Shown: positions 19,396-28,744 of the stretch, piece after piece | Numbering within the stretch: position 1 is the first letter of the stretch | Layout: every line of letters begins with the position of its first letter | NCBI GenBank assembly: GCA_947493955.1 | Contig: CANLSQ010000001.1 | Span: 1,426,001 to 1,490,000 of the forward strand | Source: an uncultured Sphingomonadaceae bacterium | GTDB lineage: Bacteria > Pseudomonadota > Alphaproteobacteria > Sphingomonadales > Sphingomonadaceae | Reading direction: 5' to 3' | Length of the DNA: 64,000 nt | Position numbers and translations under genes: made by a program | Notes under the pieces: model-generated | What the model was told of the DNA's origin: nothing | The model's input: only the letters and a program-made list of their open reading frames with translations | Database searches by the model: none

Positions 19396-22027
19396 CCTTT
19401 ATTGCAGCAATAGCATCATCGGCTTTGGTGCCATCCGGTCCGCCGCCTTGCGCCATGTCAGGGCGACCACCACCACCTTTTCCGCCGACAGCTGCGACAG
19501 CAGACTGAACCAGATCAACTGCATTATGAGAGCCGGTCAGATCATCCGTTACGCCGACAGCCACTGTGGCGCGGCCATCGTTGACCGCGATTAGGGCGCT
19601 GATACCGCTGCCCATTTTCTTTTTTTCTTCATCAATCAGGCCGCGAAGCTCTTTCGGATTTAGGCCAGTTATCACCTGGCCGCTAAACGAAACATCGCCA
19701 ATGACTTCCACTTCGTTCTTTGCGGAGCCGCCACCATCTCCGGCCAGTGCCAAAGCCTTTTTCGTTTCCGTCAACTCGCGATCGAGCTTCTTACGCTCTT
19801 CCACCAACGCGGACACCCGCTCGGCTGCCTCCTCGGGAGAGGCTTTCAAGGTAGCGGCAATGGATTTCAGCTTGCTGTCCCGTTCGCCTAACCACAATCG
19901 GGCTGCTTCGCCGGTCAATGCCTCGATGCGACGAACACCGCTCGATACTGCCGATTCAGAGACGATTACCATCAAACCGATATCTCCCAGCGCATTGACA
20001 TGGGTTCCGCCGCAAAGCTCAACCGAATAGTCGGTATCATCTTCCACGCCCATGGAAAGAACGCGCACTTCATCGCCATATTTCTCACCAAACAAGGCCA
20101 GCGCACCAGCGGCAACCGCATCGTCCGGACTCATCAAGCGGGTCACTACCGTGCTATTGCCCCTCACCTGCGCATTTACATCAGCTTCAACCGCCTTGAT
20201 TTCAGCGTCTGTCAAAGCAGCCGGATGAGAAAAGTCAAATCGCAGACGGTCTGGCGCCACCAAACTGCCCTTTTGTGTCACATGATCGCCCAGATGGTGT
20301 CGCAGCGCCTTATGCAGCAAGTGGGTCGCGCTATGATTGGCGCGCAGTTCGGTCCGGCGTTCCGAATCGACCACCAGATGGACGGTATCACCGACGGCAA
20401 CCGCTCCGTCATCTATTTTCATTTGGTGTGCGTGAAGGCGGCCAAGCGGTTTGCTTGTATCGGCAACACTGGCCGAGAACCCGTCCTGCCCAGACACCAT
20501 ACCGCTGTCACCCATCTGACCACCGCTTTCACCATAGAACGGTGTCTGATTCGTCAGCATTATGACTTCATCACCGGTGCTGGCAGACTGAATTTCTTCG
20601 CCGTCCTTGACTAGCGCAATAACAACACCATCACCGGATTCCGCGCTATAGCCCGTGAATTCCGTGCTGCCTTCGCGCTCAGCGATGTTGAACCACACGG
20701 TCTCCGATGCCTGATCTCCAGATCCCTTCCAGGCGGCGCGAGCAGCGGCCTTTTGTTCTGCCATGGCAGCATCGAAACCATCGCGGTCGACACCCAGCGA
20801 TTTGGCCCGCAAAGCGTCTTCGGTCAGATCATAGGGGAAACCATATGTGTCGTAGAGTTTGAAAGCGGTAGTGCCGGGCAAGACATCGCCGTCGTTCATA
20901 TCGGCAATCTCCGCATCCAGCAGCTTGAGCCCCTTGTCGAGCGTCCGGCGGAAATTGGTTTCCTCCCGCAGCAAGGTTTCCTCGATAAGCGGTTTCGCGC
21001 GGATCAGTTCCGGGAACGCATTGCCCATTTCGCTGGTCAGAGCCCCAACCATCCGATGCATCAGCGGGTCCTGGGCGCCCAGCAAATGGGCGTGGCGCAT
21101 GGCGCGTCGCATGATCCGCCGCAGCACATAGCCGCGACCTTCATTGGCTGGCAGAACGCCATCGGCCACCAGAAAGGATGAAGCGCGCAAATGATCGGCG
21201 ATAACGCGGTGACTGGCCTGATTGTCCCCTGTCGTTTCGGTGCCGGTTAAAGAGCCGGATTGCGCGATCAGTGCCTTGAACAGGTCAATTTCGTAATTGT
21301 CATGCGTGCCCTGCATCACGGCCGCGACACGCTCCAGCCCCATGCCGGTATCAATTGATGGCTTTGGCAAATCGATACGATCGCCGCCGGCATGTTGTTC
21401 ATATTGCATGAACACCAGATTCCAGATTTCCACAAAGCGATCGCCGTCCTCATCCGGGCTACCGGGAGGGCCACCCAAAATATGATCGCCATGATCGTAA
21501 AATATCTCGCTGCAAGGACCGCAGGGACCAGTGTCACCCATGGACCAGAAGTTATCATTGGTCGCGATCCGGATGATCCGTTCTTCCGGTAGTCCTGATA
21601 TTTTACGCCACAAATCAAAGGCTTCGTCATCAGTATGATAGACGGTCACCGTCAGTCGATCGGCGGAAATTTCCCATGTCTTGGTAATTAATTCCCAAGC
21701 GTTGTGGATCGCCTGCTCCTTGAAATAATCGCCAAAGGAGAAGTTACCGAGCATTTCAAAAAACGTATGGTGCCGGGCAGTGTAGCCGACATTATCAAGG
21801 TCATTATGCTTGCCGCCGGCACGAACGCATTTCTGGCTTGATGTCGCCGTCGGGAATTTGCTCTTCTCAGCGCCCGTGAAGATATTCTTGAACGGCACCA
21901 TGCCGGCGTTGATGAACATCAACGTCGGGTCATTGTGCGGAATCAGCGGAGACGAAGGAACAACTTCGTGTCCCTGCGCCGCAAAATATTCCAGAAAAGA
22001 GCGTCTTATGTCGTTGGTGGTAATCAT
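19379..22027 (-). CDS. alaS: Alanyl-tRNA synthetase
   Basis: Full-length class II synthetase of 882 aa. Motifs: N-terminal [50 protein letters not shown]; the editing domain with [16 protein letters not shown] and the zinc-binding CGGTHV; and a C-terminal C-Ala domain ending with a Gly-rich [16 protein letters not shown] segment. The start has [11 protein letters not shown]. It lies downstream of the GST gene (73 nt) and recA on the same strand, an arrangement (recA-alaS) shared by many alphaproteobacteria. Confidence 0.98.
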   Translation of the reverse strand: MITTNDIRRSFLEYFAAQGHEVVPSSPLIPHNDPTLMFINAGMVPFKNIFTGAEKSKFPTATSSQKCVRAGGKHNDLDNVGYTARHHTFFEMLGNFSFGDYFKEQAIHNAWELITKTWEISADRLTVTVYHTDDEAFDLWRKISGLPEERIIRIATNDNFWSMGDTGPCGPCSEIFYDHGDHILGGPPGSPDEDGDRFVEIWNLVFMQYEQHAGGDRIDLPKPSIDTGMGLERVAAVMQGTHDNYEIDLFKALIAQSGSLTGTETTGDNQASHRVIADHLRASSFLVADGVLPANEGRGYVLRRIMRRAMRHAHLLGAQDPLMHRMVGALTSEMGNAFPELIRAKPLIEETLLREETNFRRTLDKGLKLLDAEIADMNDGDVLPGTTAFKLYDTYGFPYDLTEDALRAKSLGVDRDGFDAAMAEQKAAARAAWKGSGDQASETVWFNIAEREGSTEFTGYSAESGDGVVIALVKDGEEIQSASTGDEVIMLTNQTPFYGESGGQMGDSGMVSGQDGFSASVADTSKPLGRLHAHQMKIDDGAVAVGDTVHLVVDSERRTELRANHSATHLLHKALRHHLGDHVTQKGSLVAPDRLRFDFSHPAALTDAEIKAVEADVNAQVRGNSTVVTRLMSPDDAVAAGALALFGEKYGDEVRVLSMGVEDDTDYSVELCGGTHVNALGDIGLMVIVSESAVSSGVRRIEALTGEAARLWLGERDSKLKSIAATLKASPEEAAERVSALVEERKKLDRELTETKKALALAGDGGGSAKNEVEVIGDVSFSGQVITGLNPKELRGLIDEEKKKMGSGISALIAVNDGRATVAVGVTDDLTGSHNAVDLVQSAVAAVGGKGGGGRPDMAQGGGPDGTKADDAIAAIKAILAD

Positions 22028-22100
22028 GAAATCGACTTAGGCGAGGCCCGTCCGGTTTACAATCCCGTCAATTGATCAATCAGCAAATTCTGATGCACGA

Positions 22101-22727
22101 TCATGCATAGGCATAAGGACCGCCTTTTTCGAGCGCAGTCTTATACTGCGGCCGTTCATGAATGCGTTTGAGCCATGCCTGCAAATTCGGGAAACGATCA
22201 TCCAGACCAGCGCGTGCCTGGCTCGCCTCTAGCGGAAAGCTCATCATCACATCGGCGGCTGTAAGTTCGCTACCCGCAAAATAAGGGCGAGATGCGAGTT
22301 CGGTCTCAAGCCATGATAGCAGGTCCTCTACCATACCCATTATCGGTTTCTTTGCCGGCCAGCCCAGAAATCCTAAGCGGTTAATAACAAGTGTGCCGAA
22401 TAGCGGCGGCATCATCGATCCTTCGGCAAAGTGGAGATATTGGGTGTAAAGTTGCGCCCCGGTCCTGTCCTCCGGCGCCCCCAATGTGCCACCCGCTTTC
22501 CTGACAAGATATTCGACAATAGCGGCCGTCTCGATAATCACCTGACCATCATCTTCGATCATCGGTGATTTGCCCAGCGGATGGATTGCTTTCAAACTGT
22601 CCGGTGCGCGTTGTGTCTTCGGGTGCCGTTCATAGCGCTTGATTTCATAGGGAAGCGCCAATTCTTCCAGCAACCAGAGGATGCGTTGGGACCGGCTGTT
22701 TTCGAGATGATGGACAATGATGGTCAT
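22101..22727 (-). CDS. Glutathione S-transferase family protein
   Basis: A 208-aa two-domain GST. The N-terminal thioredoxin-like domain starts MTIIVHHLENSRSQRILWLLEEL, with Ser11 or Ser13 as candidate glutathione-activating residue, then the cis-Pro region GKSPMIEDDG and VIIETAAIVEYLV. The C-terminal helical domain contains FAGSELTAADVMMSFPLE. The start at 22727 is chosen over an in-frame upstream codon at 22784 because it begins at the GST fold and has AGGGGA upstream. The substrate is unknown. Confidence 0.88.
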   Translation of the reverse strand: MTIIVHHLENSRSQRILWLLEELALPYEIKRYERHPKTQRAPDSLKAIHPLGKSPMIEDDGQVIIETAAIVEYLVRKAGGTLGAPEDRTGAQLYTQYLHFAEGSMMPPLFGTLVINRLGFLGWPAKKPIMGMVEDLLSWLETELASRPYFAGSELTAADVMMSFPLEASQARAGLDDRFPNLQAWLKRIHERPQYKTALEKGGPYAYA

Positions 22728-22879
22728 GAATTCCCCTTTTGAAGTGATCGCAAATTTACCAGCTCGATGCTCTACTGCACCCAAAGTTCACACAAATCAC
22801 ACCAGGAAGACCGCAAAAAACGTGAACCCGTCAGGTTTTTCCAACTTTTGACAGGAAATTGTTGGATAGCAAATGAAAA

Positions 22880-22916
22880 GGGCCGTCCTGACTATCGGGG
22901 GACAGAAGGACGGCCC
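22880..22916 (-). terminator. Rho-independent terminator downstream of recA
   Basis: Ten-bp perfect stem GGGCCGTCCT (22880-22889) with AGGACGGCCC (22907-22916) and a 17-nt loop. Read on the minus strand it is followed by TTTTCATTT. It lies about 95 nt after the recA stop. Confidence 0.75.
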
Positions 22917-22925
22917 GGATGCCAA

Positions 22926-23001
22926 GGTCCGTCTCGGGGAAAACGGACCGGCAAAACTTGAATTTTGGAGAGAAGGATAGGGGCGGATCTAGCCCGCCCC
23001 T
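22926..23001 (-). other. Two further hairpins between the recA stop and its terminator
   Basis: Stem GGTCCGT (22926-22932) with ACGGACC (22943-22949), and stem AGGGGCGG (22979-22986) with CCGCCCCT (22994-23001). With the terminator at 22880 this makes three perfect hairpins in 122 nt of the recA 3' untranslated region. They could stabilise the transcript or yield a small 3'-derived RNA; neither has been shown. Confidence 0.45.
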
Positions 23002-23010
23002 GCACCTATT

Positions 23011-24102
23011 TTATTCGGCATCAGCTTCAGCGTCGCTATCGGCCCCGACAGGCCCAGTCATCATCTCATCGGCAATTTCTTCTTCATTGCCGCGAATTTG
23101 ATTTTCCAGCTTGGCCATCATTTCCGGATTCTCAAGCAGGAAGCGTTTCGAATTTTCGCGCCCCTGCCCAATACGAACGGAATCATAGGAGAACCATGCC
23201 CCGGATTTTTCGACCACACCGGCTTTGACGCCAAGATCGATAATCTCGCCGACTTTGGAAATGCCCTGCCCGTACATGATGTCAAATTCCACTTGCTTGA
23301 ACGGTGGTGCGACCTTGTTCTTGACCACTTTCACACGGGTCGAGTTACCGACAATATCATCCCGTTCCTTGATCTGCCCGGTGCGGCGAATGTCGAGACG
23401 AACCGACGCATAGAATTTCAGTGCATTACCACCCGATGTGGTTTCGGGGTTGCCGTACATCACGCCAATTTTCATGCGCACCTGGTTGATGAAGATCACC
23501 ATGCATTTGGAACGGCTGATCGAACCGGTCAACTTACGCAGTGCCTGACTCATCAAACGCGCCTGAAGGCCAACATGGGCATCACCCATTTCACCCTCAA
23601 TCTCAGCGCGTGGAACCAATGCAGCAACCGAATCGACAACCAGAACATCGATCGCGTTTGAGCGAACCAACGTATCGGTAATCTCAAGCGCCTGCTCCCC
23701 TGTGTCGGGCTGGGATATGATGAGTTCGTCAATGTCCACACCAAGTGCATTGGCATAAACAGGATCCAAGGCATGTTCGGCATCGACAAAGGCTGCCGTG
23801 CCGCCTGCTTTTTGCGCTTCGGCGATGACATGCAACGCCAATGTGGTTTTACCGGAACTTTCCGGACCATAAATTTCGATTACACGACCCTTTGGCAATC
23901 CCCCGATGCCAAGTGCGATATCCAGCCCCAAGGAACCGGTAGAGATCGACTCGACCTCCATCGCCTTGCGGGAACCCAGCTTCATGGCCGAGCCTTTACC
24001 AAAAGCGCGATCAATCTGCGCCAACGCGGCGTCAAGCGCCTTTTGTCTGTCTGATGAGTTCAATTGATTATCCGATTCTACGACTTTTAAATTGCCGGCC
24101 AT
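23011..24102 (-). CDS. recA: Recombinase RecA
   Basis: DNA strand-exchange ATPase and activator of LexA self-cleavage. The 363-aa product has the Walker A motif GPESSGKT at 79-86, loop L1/L2 regions ([25 protein letters not shown], then [33 protein letters not shown] read in sections) and an acidic C-terminus ([11 protein letters not shown]). The start at 24102 ([10 protein letters not shown]) is chosen over 24144; GGGGACAGG lies upstream. The promoter carries a LexA box (24178-24192) and an AT-rich element. It is transcribed separately from cckA, with a strong terminator after it. Confidence 0.99.
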   Translation of the reverse strand: MAGNLKVVESDNQLNSSDRQKALDAALAQIDRAFGKGSAMKLGSRKAMEVESISTGSLGLDIALGIGGLPKGRVIEIYGPESSGKTTLALHVIAEAQKAGGTAAFVDAEHALDPVYANALGVDIDELIISQPDTGEQALEITDTLVRSNAIDVLVVDSVAALVPRAEIEGEMGDAHVGLQARLMSQALRKLTGSISRSKCMVIFINQVRMKIGVMYGNPETTSGGNALKFYASVRLDIRRTGQIKERDDIVGNSTRVKVVKNKVAPPFKQVEFDIMYGQGISKVGEIIDLGVKAGVVEKSGAWFSYDSVRIGQGRENSKRFLLENPEMMAKLENQIRGNEEEIADEMMTGPVGADSDAEADAE

Positions 24103-24177
24103 TTGCCTGTCCCCTTCGCTAAATGCTTGTACACTATCAATCAATGATGGATATGATGTACCGCATTTGTTCTACTA

Positions 24178-24192
24178 GAACAAGAGTGGAAC
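24178..24192 (-). promoter_or_regulatory. LexA (SOS) box of recA
   Basis: On the minus strand GTTC-CACTCTT-GTTC, an exact match to the alphaproteobacterial GTTC-N7-GTTC consensus, located 76 nt upstream of the recA start. The second GTTC is within TTGTTC, a plausible -35 box, with TACATC 17 nt further as a weak -10. A third half-site in inverted orientation (24169-24172) creates a GTTC-N5-GAAC palindrome beside it. Confidence 0.85.
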
Positions 24193-24254
24193 ATAATTTT
24201 TTTAAAATCACATAAAATACAATTTATTTAAGTACTTATGTGTAATATTAAATG
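24193..24254. promoter_or_regulatory. AT-rich element directly upstream of the recA promoter
   Basis: Eight G/C among 62 bases (13%), far below the surrounding genes. It lies immediately upstream of the recA -35/LexA box in the direction of recA transcription and abuts the stop codon of cckA. Position and composition suit an UP element contacted by the RNA polymerase alpha subunit. No terminator with a T-run was found for cckA here. Confidence 0.5.
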
Positions 24255-26693
24255 CTATTTAGCATGTTCGGCCAAAACTTCTCCTACGGCCTCGGCGATT
24301 TGGGCAACGGAAAATGGCTTGGGCAGGAATGCAACATTGTCGAGATCAATGGACTTGCGCAATTGCTCCTCGGCATAGCCCGACATAAACAGGATTGGCA
24401 TATCGGGATATTGCGCGCGCACTTCTTTGGCCATGGCCGGTCCATCCATGTTTGGCATGACCACATCCGATACGATCATATCGAAAATCTCCTCGCCCTC
24501 GCCCAACGCTTCGATATGTTGCAGTCCTTCTTCGCCATCACTGGCCGTAACAACTGTATAGCCTTGCCGGGTCAACGCCCGTTCAGCGACAGCACGGACC
24601 ATGTCCTCATCCTCAACCAGCAGGATGTGACCGCTGCCCCATAGCTCTTTCTTCGCCACGGCCTTCAGCGGCTCTGATGACGGCAATGTTTCCTGATCGG
24701 AAACCTGATGTACGGGGAAGTAGATAGAGAAAGTGGCACCTTCGCCGGGTTTGGAATCGGCAAAGATATAACCGCCTGACTGTTTGACGATTCCGTATAC
24801 CGTGGACAGGCCAAGCCCGGTGCCCTTACCGACTTCCTTGGTTGTAAAAAACGGTTCAAAAATCTTGCCGATCACCGCTGGAGGAATACCGTTGCCCGTA
24901 TCCGTGACAAATAGCGCTGTATAGTCTCCAACCGGAAGAATATCCCGTTTCATGGCCCGCACGTCGGACGGAGCGATCATTTGTGTCGTGATCGATATCT
25001 TGCCGCCATTAGCACCGCTGGCATTGATGGCGTCGCGCGCATTAACACCCAGATTGATGATCACCTGTTCCAACTGCCCCGGATCGGCGCGAACCAGGCC
25101 AAGATTGCGACCATGCTTCACCTCCAGTTCGATGCTGTCATCAAGCAGGCGCTTGAGCAGATTGGATACGTCAGCAACCACATCGGGCAACTGCAGAATT
25201 TGAGGCCGCAATGTCTGCTGCCGCGAAAAGGCGAGCAATTGCCGCGTCAAACCAGCGGCGCGATTGCTGTTATTCTTGACCTGCTGAATATCATCATAGT
25301 CACTGTCACCAGGCGCATGCCGGAGTAACATCAGATCACAATGACCAATAATCGCGGTCAGGATATTATTGAAGTCATGCGCCACACCGCCAGCCAACTG
25401 GCCGACTGCCTGCATCTTGGTCGCCTGCGCCACCTGACTTTTCAATTTGGTCTCTTCGCTATTATCCTTGATCGATAGCAGGACCGCTGCATCACCAAGC
25501 CCGCGAATCCCGGCCATGCCCAAAGCGACCGGATCATCTCCACCATTGCGCAGCCGGACCGCAAGATCGCCGGACATGGAAGGACCGCTGGCATAGCGCC
25601 GGACCGCGTCTGCCACCGCCGACTTGTCATCCCGGATCATCAGATCCCCCGGATAGAGCGGTTTCTCTCCCTCCTGGACACCAGCCACTCTGCCAAAGGC
25701 ATTGTTGAAAAACAAAAAACGCCCATCACGGTCGGTCAGAGCCAATCCTAGCGGGAGCAAGGACAGCATCGATTCGACTTGCTCCAGTGCCTGACCGCGC
25801 TCGATTGCGCCGCCGTCATCGTCAATGAGCAGTATCAGCGCCGGACCTTTTTCCTGTTCGCGGTCCAGCGGGATATGGAACAGGCGAACCGGTGTACCAT
25901 GTCGGCCATCACGTTCGAAAAAGATCGTACCCTTGTCATCAGACCGCAGGAAATTGATAAAGTTGCGGCCGGATATATTGGCTTCTTCACGGCCTGTGGC
26001 TCTTAAAGCAAAACCCTGGTTGGAAGCCCTGATCCGGCCCTCGCCGCCAATAACGGTCGCCAGCACGCCCGCTCCGGACAGCGCCCGGCCTGTCGCACCC
26101 CCGACCATGCGGATCGTGTCGTCCAGTACGTCGTTGCGGCGCTGCGGCTTGAATTGCCACAGCAGATATTCATCGCCCTGCCCCGCACGCACAACCTTCG
26201 CATTATATTCCGCCACCCCGCGCTTCAGCCCTTCGGCATAGCCGCGGCCATCTCGCCACGCATTCCGGCCAGCGGTGGTCAGCAACTCATTCCCGCCATC
26301 CTGTAGCGGCAACTCCGGCGGAATCGCCGGACCGTTAAACCATTTCGTGAAAAGTTCATTGGCGCAAACCAGGCGCCCGGCGCGATCTGTAATGGCCAGA
26401 CCAATTTCGGATTGATCGGCAACCAGCCGAGTGACCGCCCAATCGGCAATTGATGCTGTTTCTTCATCTGCTGCCGCATTTTTCGGACGCAGGAAATAGA
26501 CCACTGCACCGGTCGTTATTGCCAGTGCCAGGAAAGCCAAAAGCAGTGCCGTGTTCTGAACCTGCCAGTATAACAGCCCGAGCGACACCGAAATCGCGGC
26601 CACCAAAATCACGATACGCATCCGTACATCATTGGCCGTCTTGCGCGTGCTGGGGTTCAACAAACCGATATTATCGCGGGCTTCACTTGCCAT
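24255..26693 (-). CDS. cckA: Cell-cycle hybrid histidine kinase CckA
   Basis: Membrane hybrid kinase that in Caulobacter feeds phosphate through ChpT to CtrA and CpdR. The 812-aa product has two membrane helices (27-44, 48-68), PAS-like domains (about 90-200, 205-290, 305-410), a HisKA domain with phospho-acceptor H439 in GGVAHDFNNIL, an ATPase domain (N-box NLGVNARDAI, TDTGNGIP, GKGTGLGLS) and a receiver domain from about 688 with D743 in VSDVVMPNMDG. This domain order and the HDFNN box are characteristic of CckA. ATG at 26693 is used; a TTG immediately before it is possible. The start overlaps the DUF2062 gene by 11 nt. Confidence 0.93.
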   Translation of the reverse strand: MASEARDNIGLLNPSTRKTANDVRMRIVILVAAISVSLGLLYWQVQNTALLLAFLALAITTGAVVYFLRPKNAAADEETASIADWAVTRLVADQSEIGLAITDRAGRLVCANELFTKWFNGPAIPPELPLQDGGNELLTTAGRNAWRDGRGYAEGLKRGVAEYNAKVVRAGQGDEYLLWQFKPQRRNDVLDDTIRMVGGATGRALSGAGVLATVIGGEGRIRASNQGFALRATGREEANISGRNFINFLRSDDKGTIFFERDGRHGTPVRLFHIPLDREQEKGPALILLIDDDGGAIERGQALEQVESMLSLLPLGLALTDRDGRFLFFNNAFGRVAGVQEGEKPLYPGDLMIRDDKSAVADAVRRYASGPSMSGDLAVRLRNGGDDPVALGMAGIRGLGDAAVLLSIKDNSEETKLKSQVAQATKMQAVGQLAGGVAHDFNNILTAIIGHCDLMLLRHAPGDSDYDDIQQVKNNSNRAAGLTRQLLAFSRQQTLRPQILQLPDVVADVSNLLKRLLDDSIELEVKHGRNLGLVRADPGQLEQVIINLGVNARDAINASGANGGKISITTQMIAPSDVRAMKRDILPVGDYTALFVTDTGNGIPPAVIGKIFEPFFTTKEVGKGTGLGLSTVYGIVKQSGGYIFADSKPGEGATFSIYFPVHQVSDQETLPSSEPLKAVAKKELWGSGHILLVEDEDMVRAVAERALTRQGYTVVTASDGEEGLQHIEALGEGEEIFDMIVSDVVMPNMDGPAMAKEVRAQYPDMPILFMSGYAEEQLRKSIDLDNVAFLPKPFSVAQIAEAVGEVLAEHAK

Positions 26694-27291
26694 CAAAATC
26701 TCTATCCAGGCCGAGCTTCTCTATCCGCCTCTTCCACTTTCGGGCCGTCCACCATCGCCAGCCAAAAGAGCTGATCACATAACCAATCCCGCCAAATATG
26801 ATCCCCAGCAAGACAAAGCCAAAAAAGGTCACGCCGACTTCCCGAATAATCCATGTTGTCCATTCAACCAGACCATTGACCTGGCCATCCCCTGATATGC
26901 CGCTGGCAATACCATCCATGCGTAGGACAAATCGGCCCAACTGGTTCGCAATTGCCAACCAGAACGGATAGGTAAAGGGATTGGTGATGAATGTCGTCAC
27001 GGCCGCGATTGGAACGTTTGCCCGGATCGGCAAAGCCAGGAACAATGCCACGAATGTCTGGCCGCCCAGTGGAACCACAAATCCAGTAAGCAGACCCAAC
27101 GCAACTCCGCGCGGTACCGACCGCCGCGTAAAACGCCACAGATCAGATCGCAGAAACCGATGGGCAATCGGCTTGAGATAGCGGTTATTGGCCATCCCGG
27201 CGCGGGTCGGCATTTTTTCTGCAAACCAGCGGTAAAACCGCTTGATCGTGCGCGCGCCCCAATCTTTGTCTGGTGAATTCGGATCAGCCAT
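26683..27291 (-). CDS. DUF2062-domain membrane protein
   Basis: A 202-aa protein with a basic N-terminus ([19 protein letters not shown]), then [22 protein letters not shown], the usual DUF2062 opening motif, and about three membrane helices ([53 protein letters not shown]). The function of DUF2062 proteins is not established. The start at 27291 overlaps the smpB stop by 8 nt (ATGGCTGA), and the 3' end overlaps cckA, so the gene is embedded in the dapA-smpB-DUF2062-cckA unit. Confidence 0.85.
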   Translation of the reverse strand: MADPNSPDKDWGARTIKRFYRWFAEKMPTRAGMANNRYLKPIAHRFLRSDLWRFTRRSVPRGVALGLLTGFVVPLGGQTFVALFLALPIRANVPIAAVTTFITNPFTYPFWLAIANQLGRFVLRMDGIASGISGDGQVNGLVEWTTWIIREVGVTFFGFVLLGIIFGGIGYVISSFGWRWWTARKWKRRIEKLGLDRDFDGK

Positions 27292-27766
27292 GTTCGCGTA
27301 ACAACCGCCCCTGTTGACGTTTCCAGTCGCGGTCCTTTTCAGTCGCCCGCTTATCGGGGGCCTTTTTACCTTTGGCCAATGCCAGCTCAATCTTGGCGCG
27401 GCCCTTGCCATTGAAATAGATGGACAAGGGCACAATCGTCATGCCCTTGCGCATTACGGCGCCGTAAAATTTGTTGATTTGCCGACGGTTAAGCAGCAAC
27501 TTACGCGGACGCTTCGGTTCGTGATTATGGCGGTTGCCATGGCTCCATTCGGGGATATTGGCGTTGATTAGCCAAACCTCGTCATCTTTCACCTCGGCAT
27601 AGCTTTCGGCAATAGTCCCAGAGCCGAACCGCAAGGACTTGACCTCTGTTCCTGTCAGCATGATGCCCGCTTCAAACTTCTCATCGAGATGATAGTCATA
27701 GCGCGCACGCCGGTTCTCGGCGACGACCTTTTGTTTGTCAAATTCAAGAGGACGCGGTTTCGCCAT
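27284..27766 (-). CDS. smpB: SsrA-binding protein SmpB
   Basis: Partner of tmRNA in trans-translation. The 160-aa protein shows the family core: [24 protein letters not shown] read in parts, [19 protein letters not shown]-like [31 protein letters not shown], and the basic C-terminal tail [22 protein letters not shown] (read in segments) that becomes helical in the ribosome. The ATG overlaps the dapA stop by one base (TGATG). No tmRNA gene is visible in this window. Confidence 0.97.
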   Translation of the reverse strand: MAKPRPLEFDKQKVVAENRRARYDYHLDEKFEAGIMLTGTEVKSLRFGSGTIAESYAEVKDDEVWLINANIPEWSHGNRHNHEPKRPRKLLLNRRQINKFYGAVMRKGMTIVPLSIYFNGKGRAKIELALAKGKKAPDKRATEKDRDWKRQQGRLLREHG

Positions 27767-28641
27767 CAGATCAAACCGGCTCCCTCCAGCGCGGCATCCA
27801 CGGCTTTGCGGGCTGCATCGGAAGGCGGCGTCATCGGCAAGCGCAAATCAACCGGAAAATCGTCGACGACCCGGGACATGGCATATTTCACGGGTCCAGG
27901 CGACGCATCGGCGAACATAGCTTTGTGAAGCGGATAGAGCTTGTCATTCAACTCACGCGCTTTTTCATAGTCGCCCGCAGCGCAAGCCGCTTGAAATTCG
28001 GCGCACAGTTTTGGCGCAACATTGGCTGTCACAGAAATGCATCCGGCACCACCAGATGCGTTAAATGCGAGAGAGAGTTCATCCACGCCGGACAACAGGC
28101 AGAAATCATCATCACAGGCAAGCCGGTGATCGGTAACCCGGTCAATTTCACCGCTGGCATCCTTTATTGCAATCACACTTGGCAGTTTGGACAATGCCGC
28201 CACCGTTTCCGGCAATATATCCGTCACGGTGCGCGCAGGCACATTATATAGCACCAGCGGCAAGTCATTTTTCGTCGTCAGCGTCTCAAAATGAGCGTAA
28301 ATGCCTTCTTGGTTGGGCCGATTATAATAAGGCGCCACAACCAGACCGGCTGCTGCGCCGCATTTTTTGGAAAAATTCAAATGGAGCAAGGCGTTGGTGG
28401 TGTCATTGGAACCGCAACCGGCAATGACAGGCACCCGTCCGGCGGCTTGCTCAATGCACACTTCGATAACGCGATGATGCTCGGCATTGGACAAAGTCGA
28501 GGACTCACCGGTGGTCCCACACGGGACCAGACCGCTGCTACCTTGCTCTATTTGCCAGTCTACCAAGGCCCGAAATTCACCTTCCGCAAACGATCCGTCG
28601 CGAAAGGGAGTCACCAGGGCCGGAATTGAGCCGGAAAACAT
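27766..28641 (-). CDS. dapA: 4-hydroxy-tetrahydrodipicolinate synthase
   Basis: Condenses pyruvate with aspartate semialdehyde in lysine and diaminopimelate synthesis. Family motifs: [40 protein letters not shown], the catalytic Tyr132 in LYNVPARTV and the Schiff-base Lys160 in VIAIKDASG. The length of 291 aa is standard. First gene of the leftward dapA-smpB-DUF2062-cckA run, divergent from the lytic transglycosylase gene (103-bp spacer). Confidence 0.97.
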   Translation of the reverse strand: MFSGSIPALVTPFRDGSFAEGEFRALVDWQIEQGSSGLVPCGTTGESSTLSNAEHHRVIEVCIEQAAGRVPVIAGCGSNDTTNALLHLNFSKKCGAAAGLVVAPYYNRPNQEGIYAHFETLTTKNDLPLVLYNVPARTVTDILPETVAALSKLPSVIAIKDASGEIDRVTDHRLACDDDFCLLSGVDELSLAFNASGGAGCISVTANVAPKLCAEFQAACAAGDYEKARELNDKLYPLHKAMFADASPGPVKYAMSRVVDDFPVDLRLPMTPPSDAARKAVDAALEGAGLI

Positions 28642-28744
28642 GGAAATACTCCTTTAAATTTGGCTAAGAAATTGCCAAGGCTTACTCAAGCTTAACAATG
28701 ATATAGTTCTTCGTTCAGCGCCTGATAAGGAGCCTACCCCCAAA

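Noticed and set aside
24169-24181. GTTC-N5-GAAC palindrome next to the recA LexA box as a Gram-positive-type LexA site
   Set aside because: Gram-positive boxes are GAAC-N4-GTTC. The adjacent GTTC-N7-GTTC fits the alphaproteobacterial type, so the palindrome is treated as an accessory half-site only.
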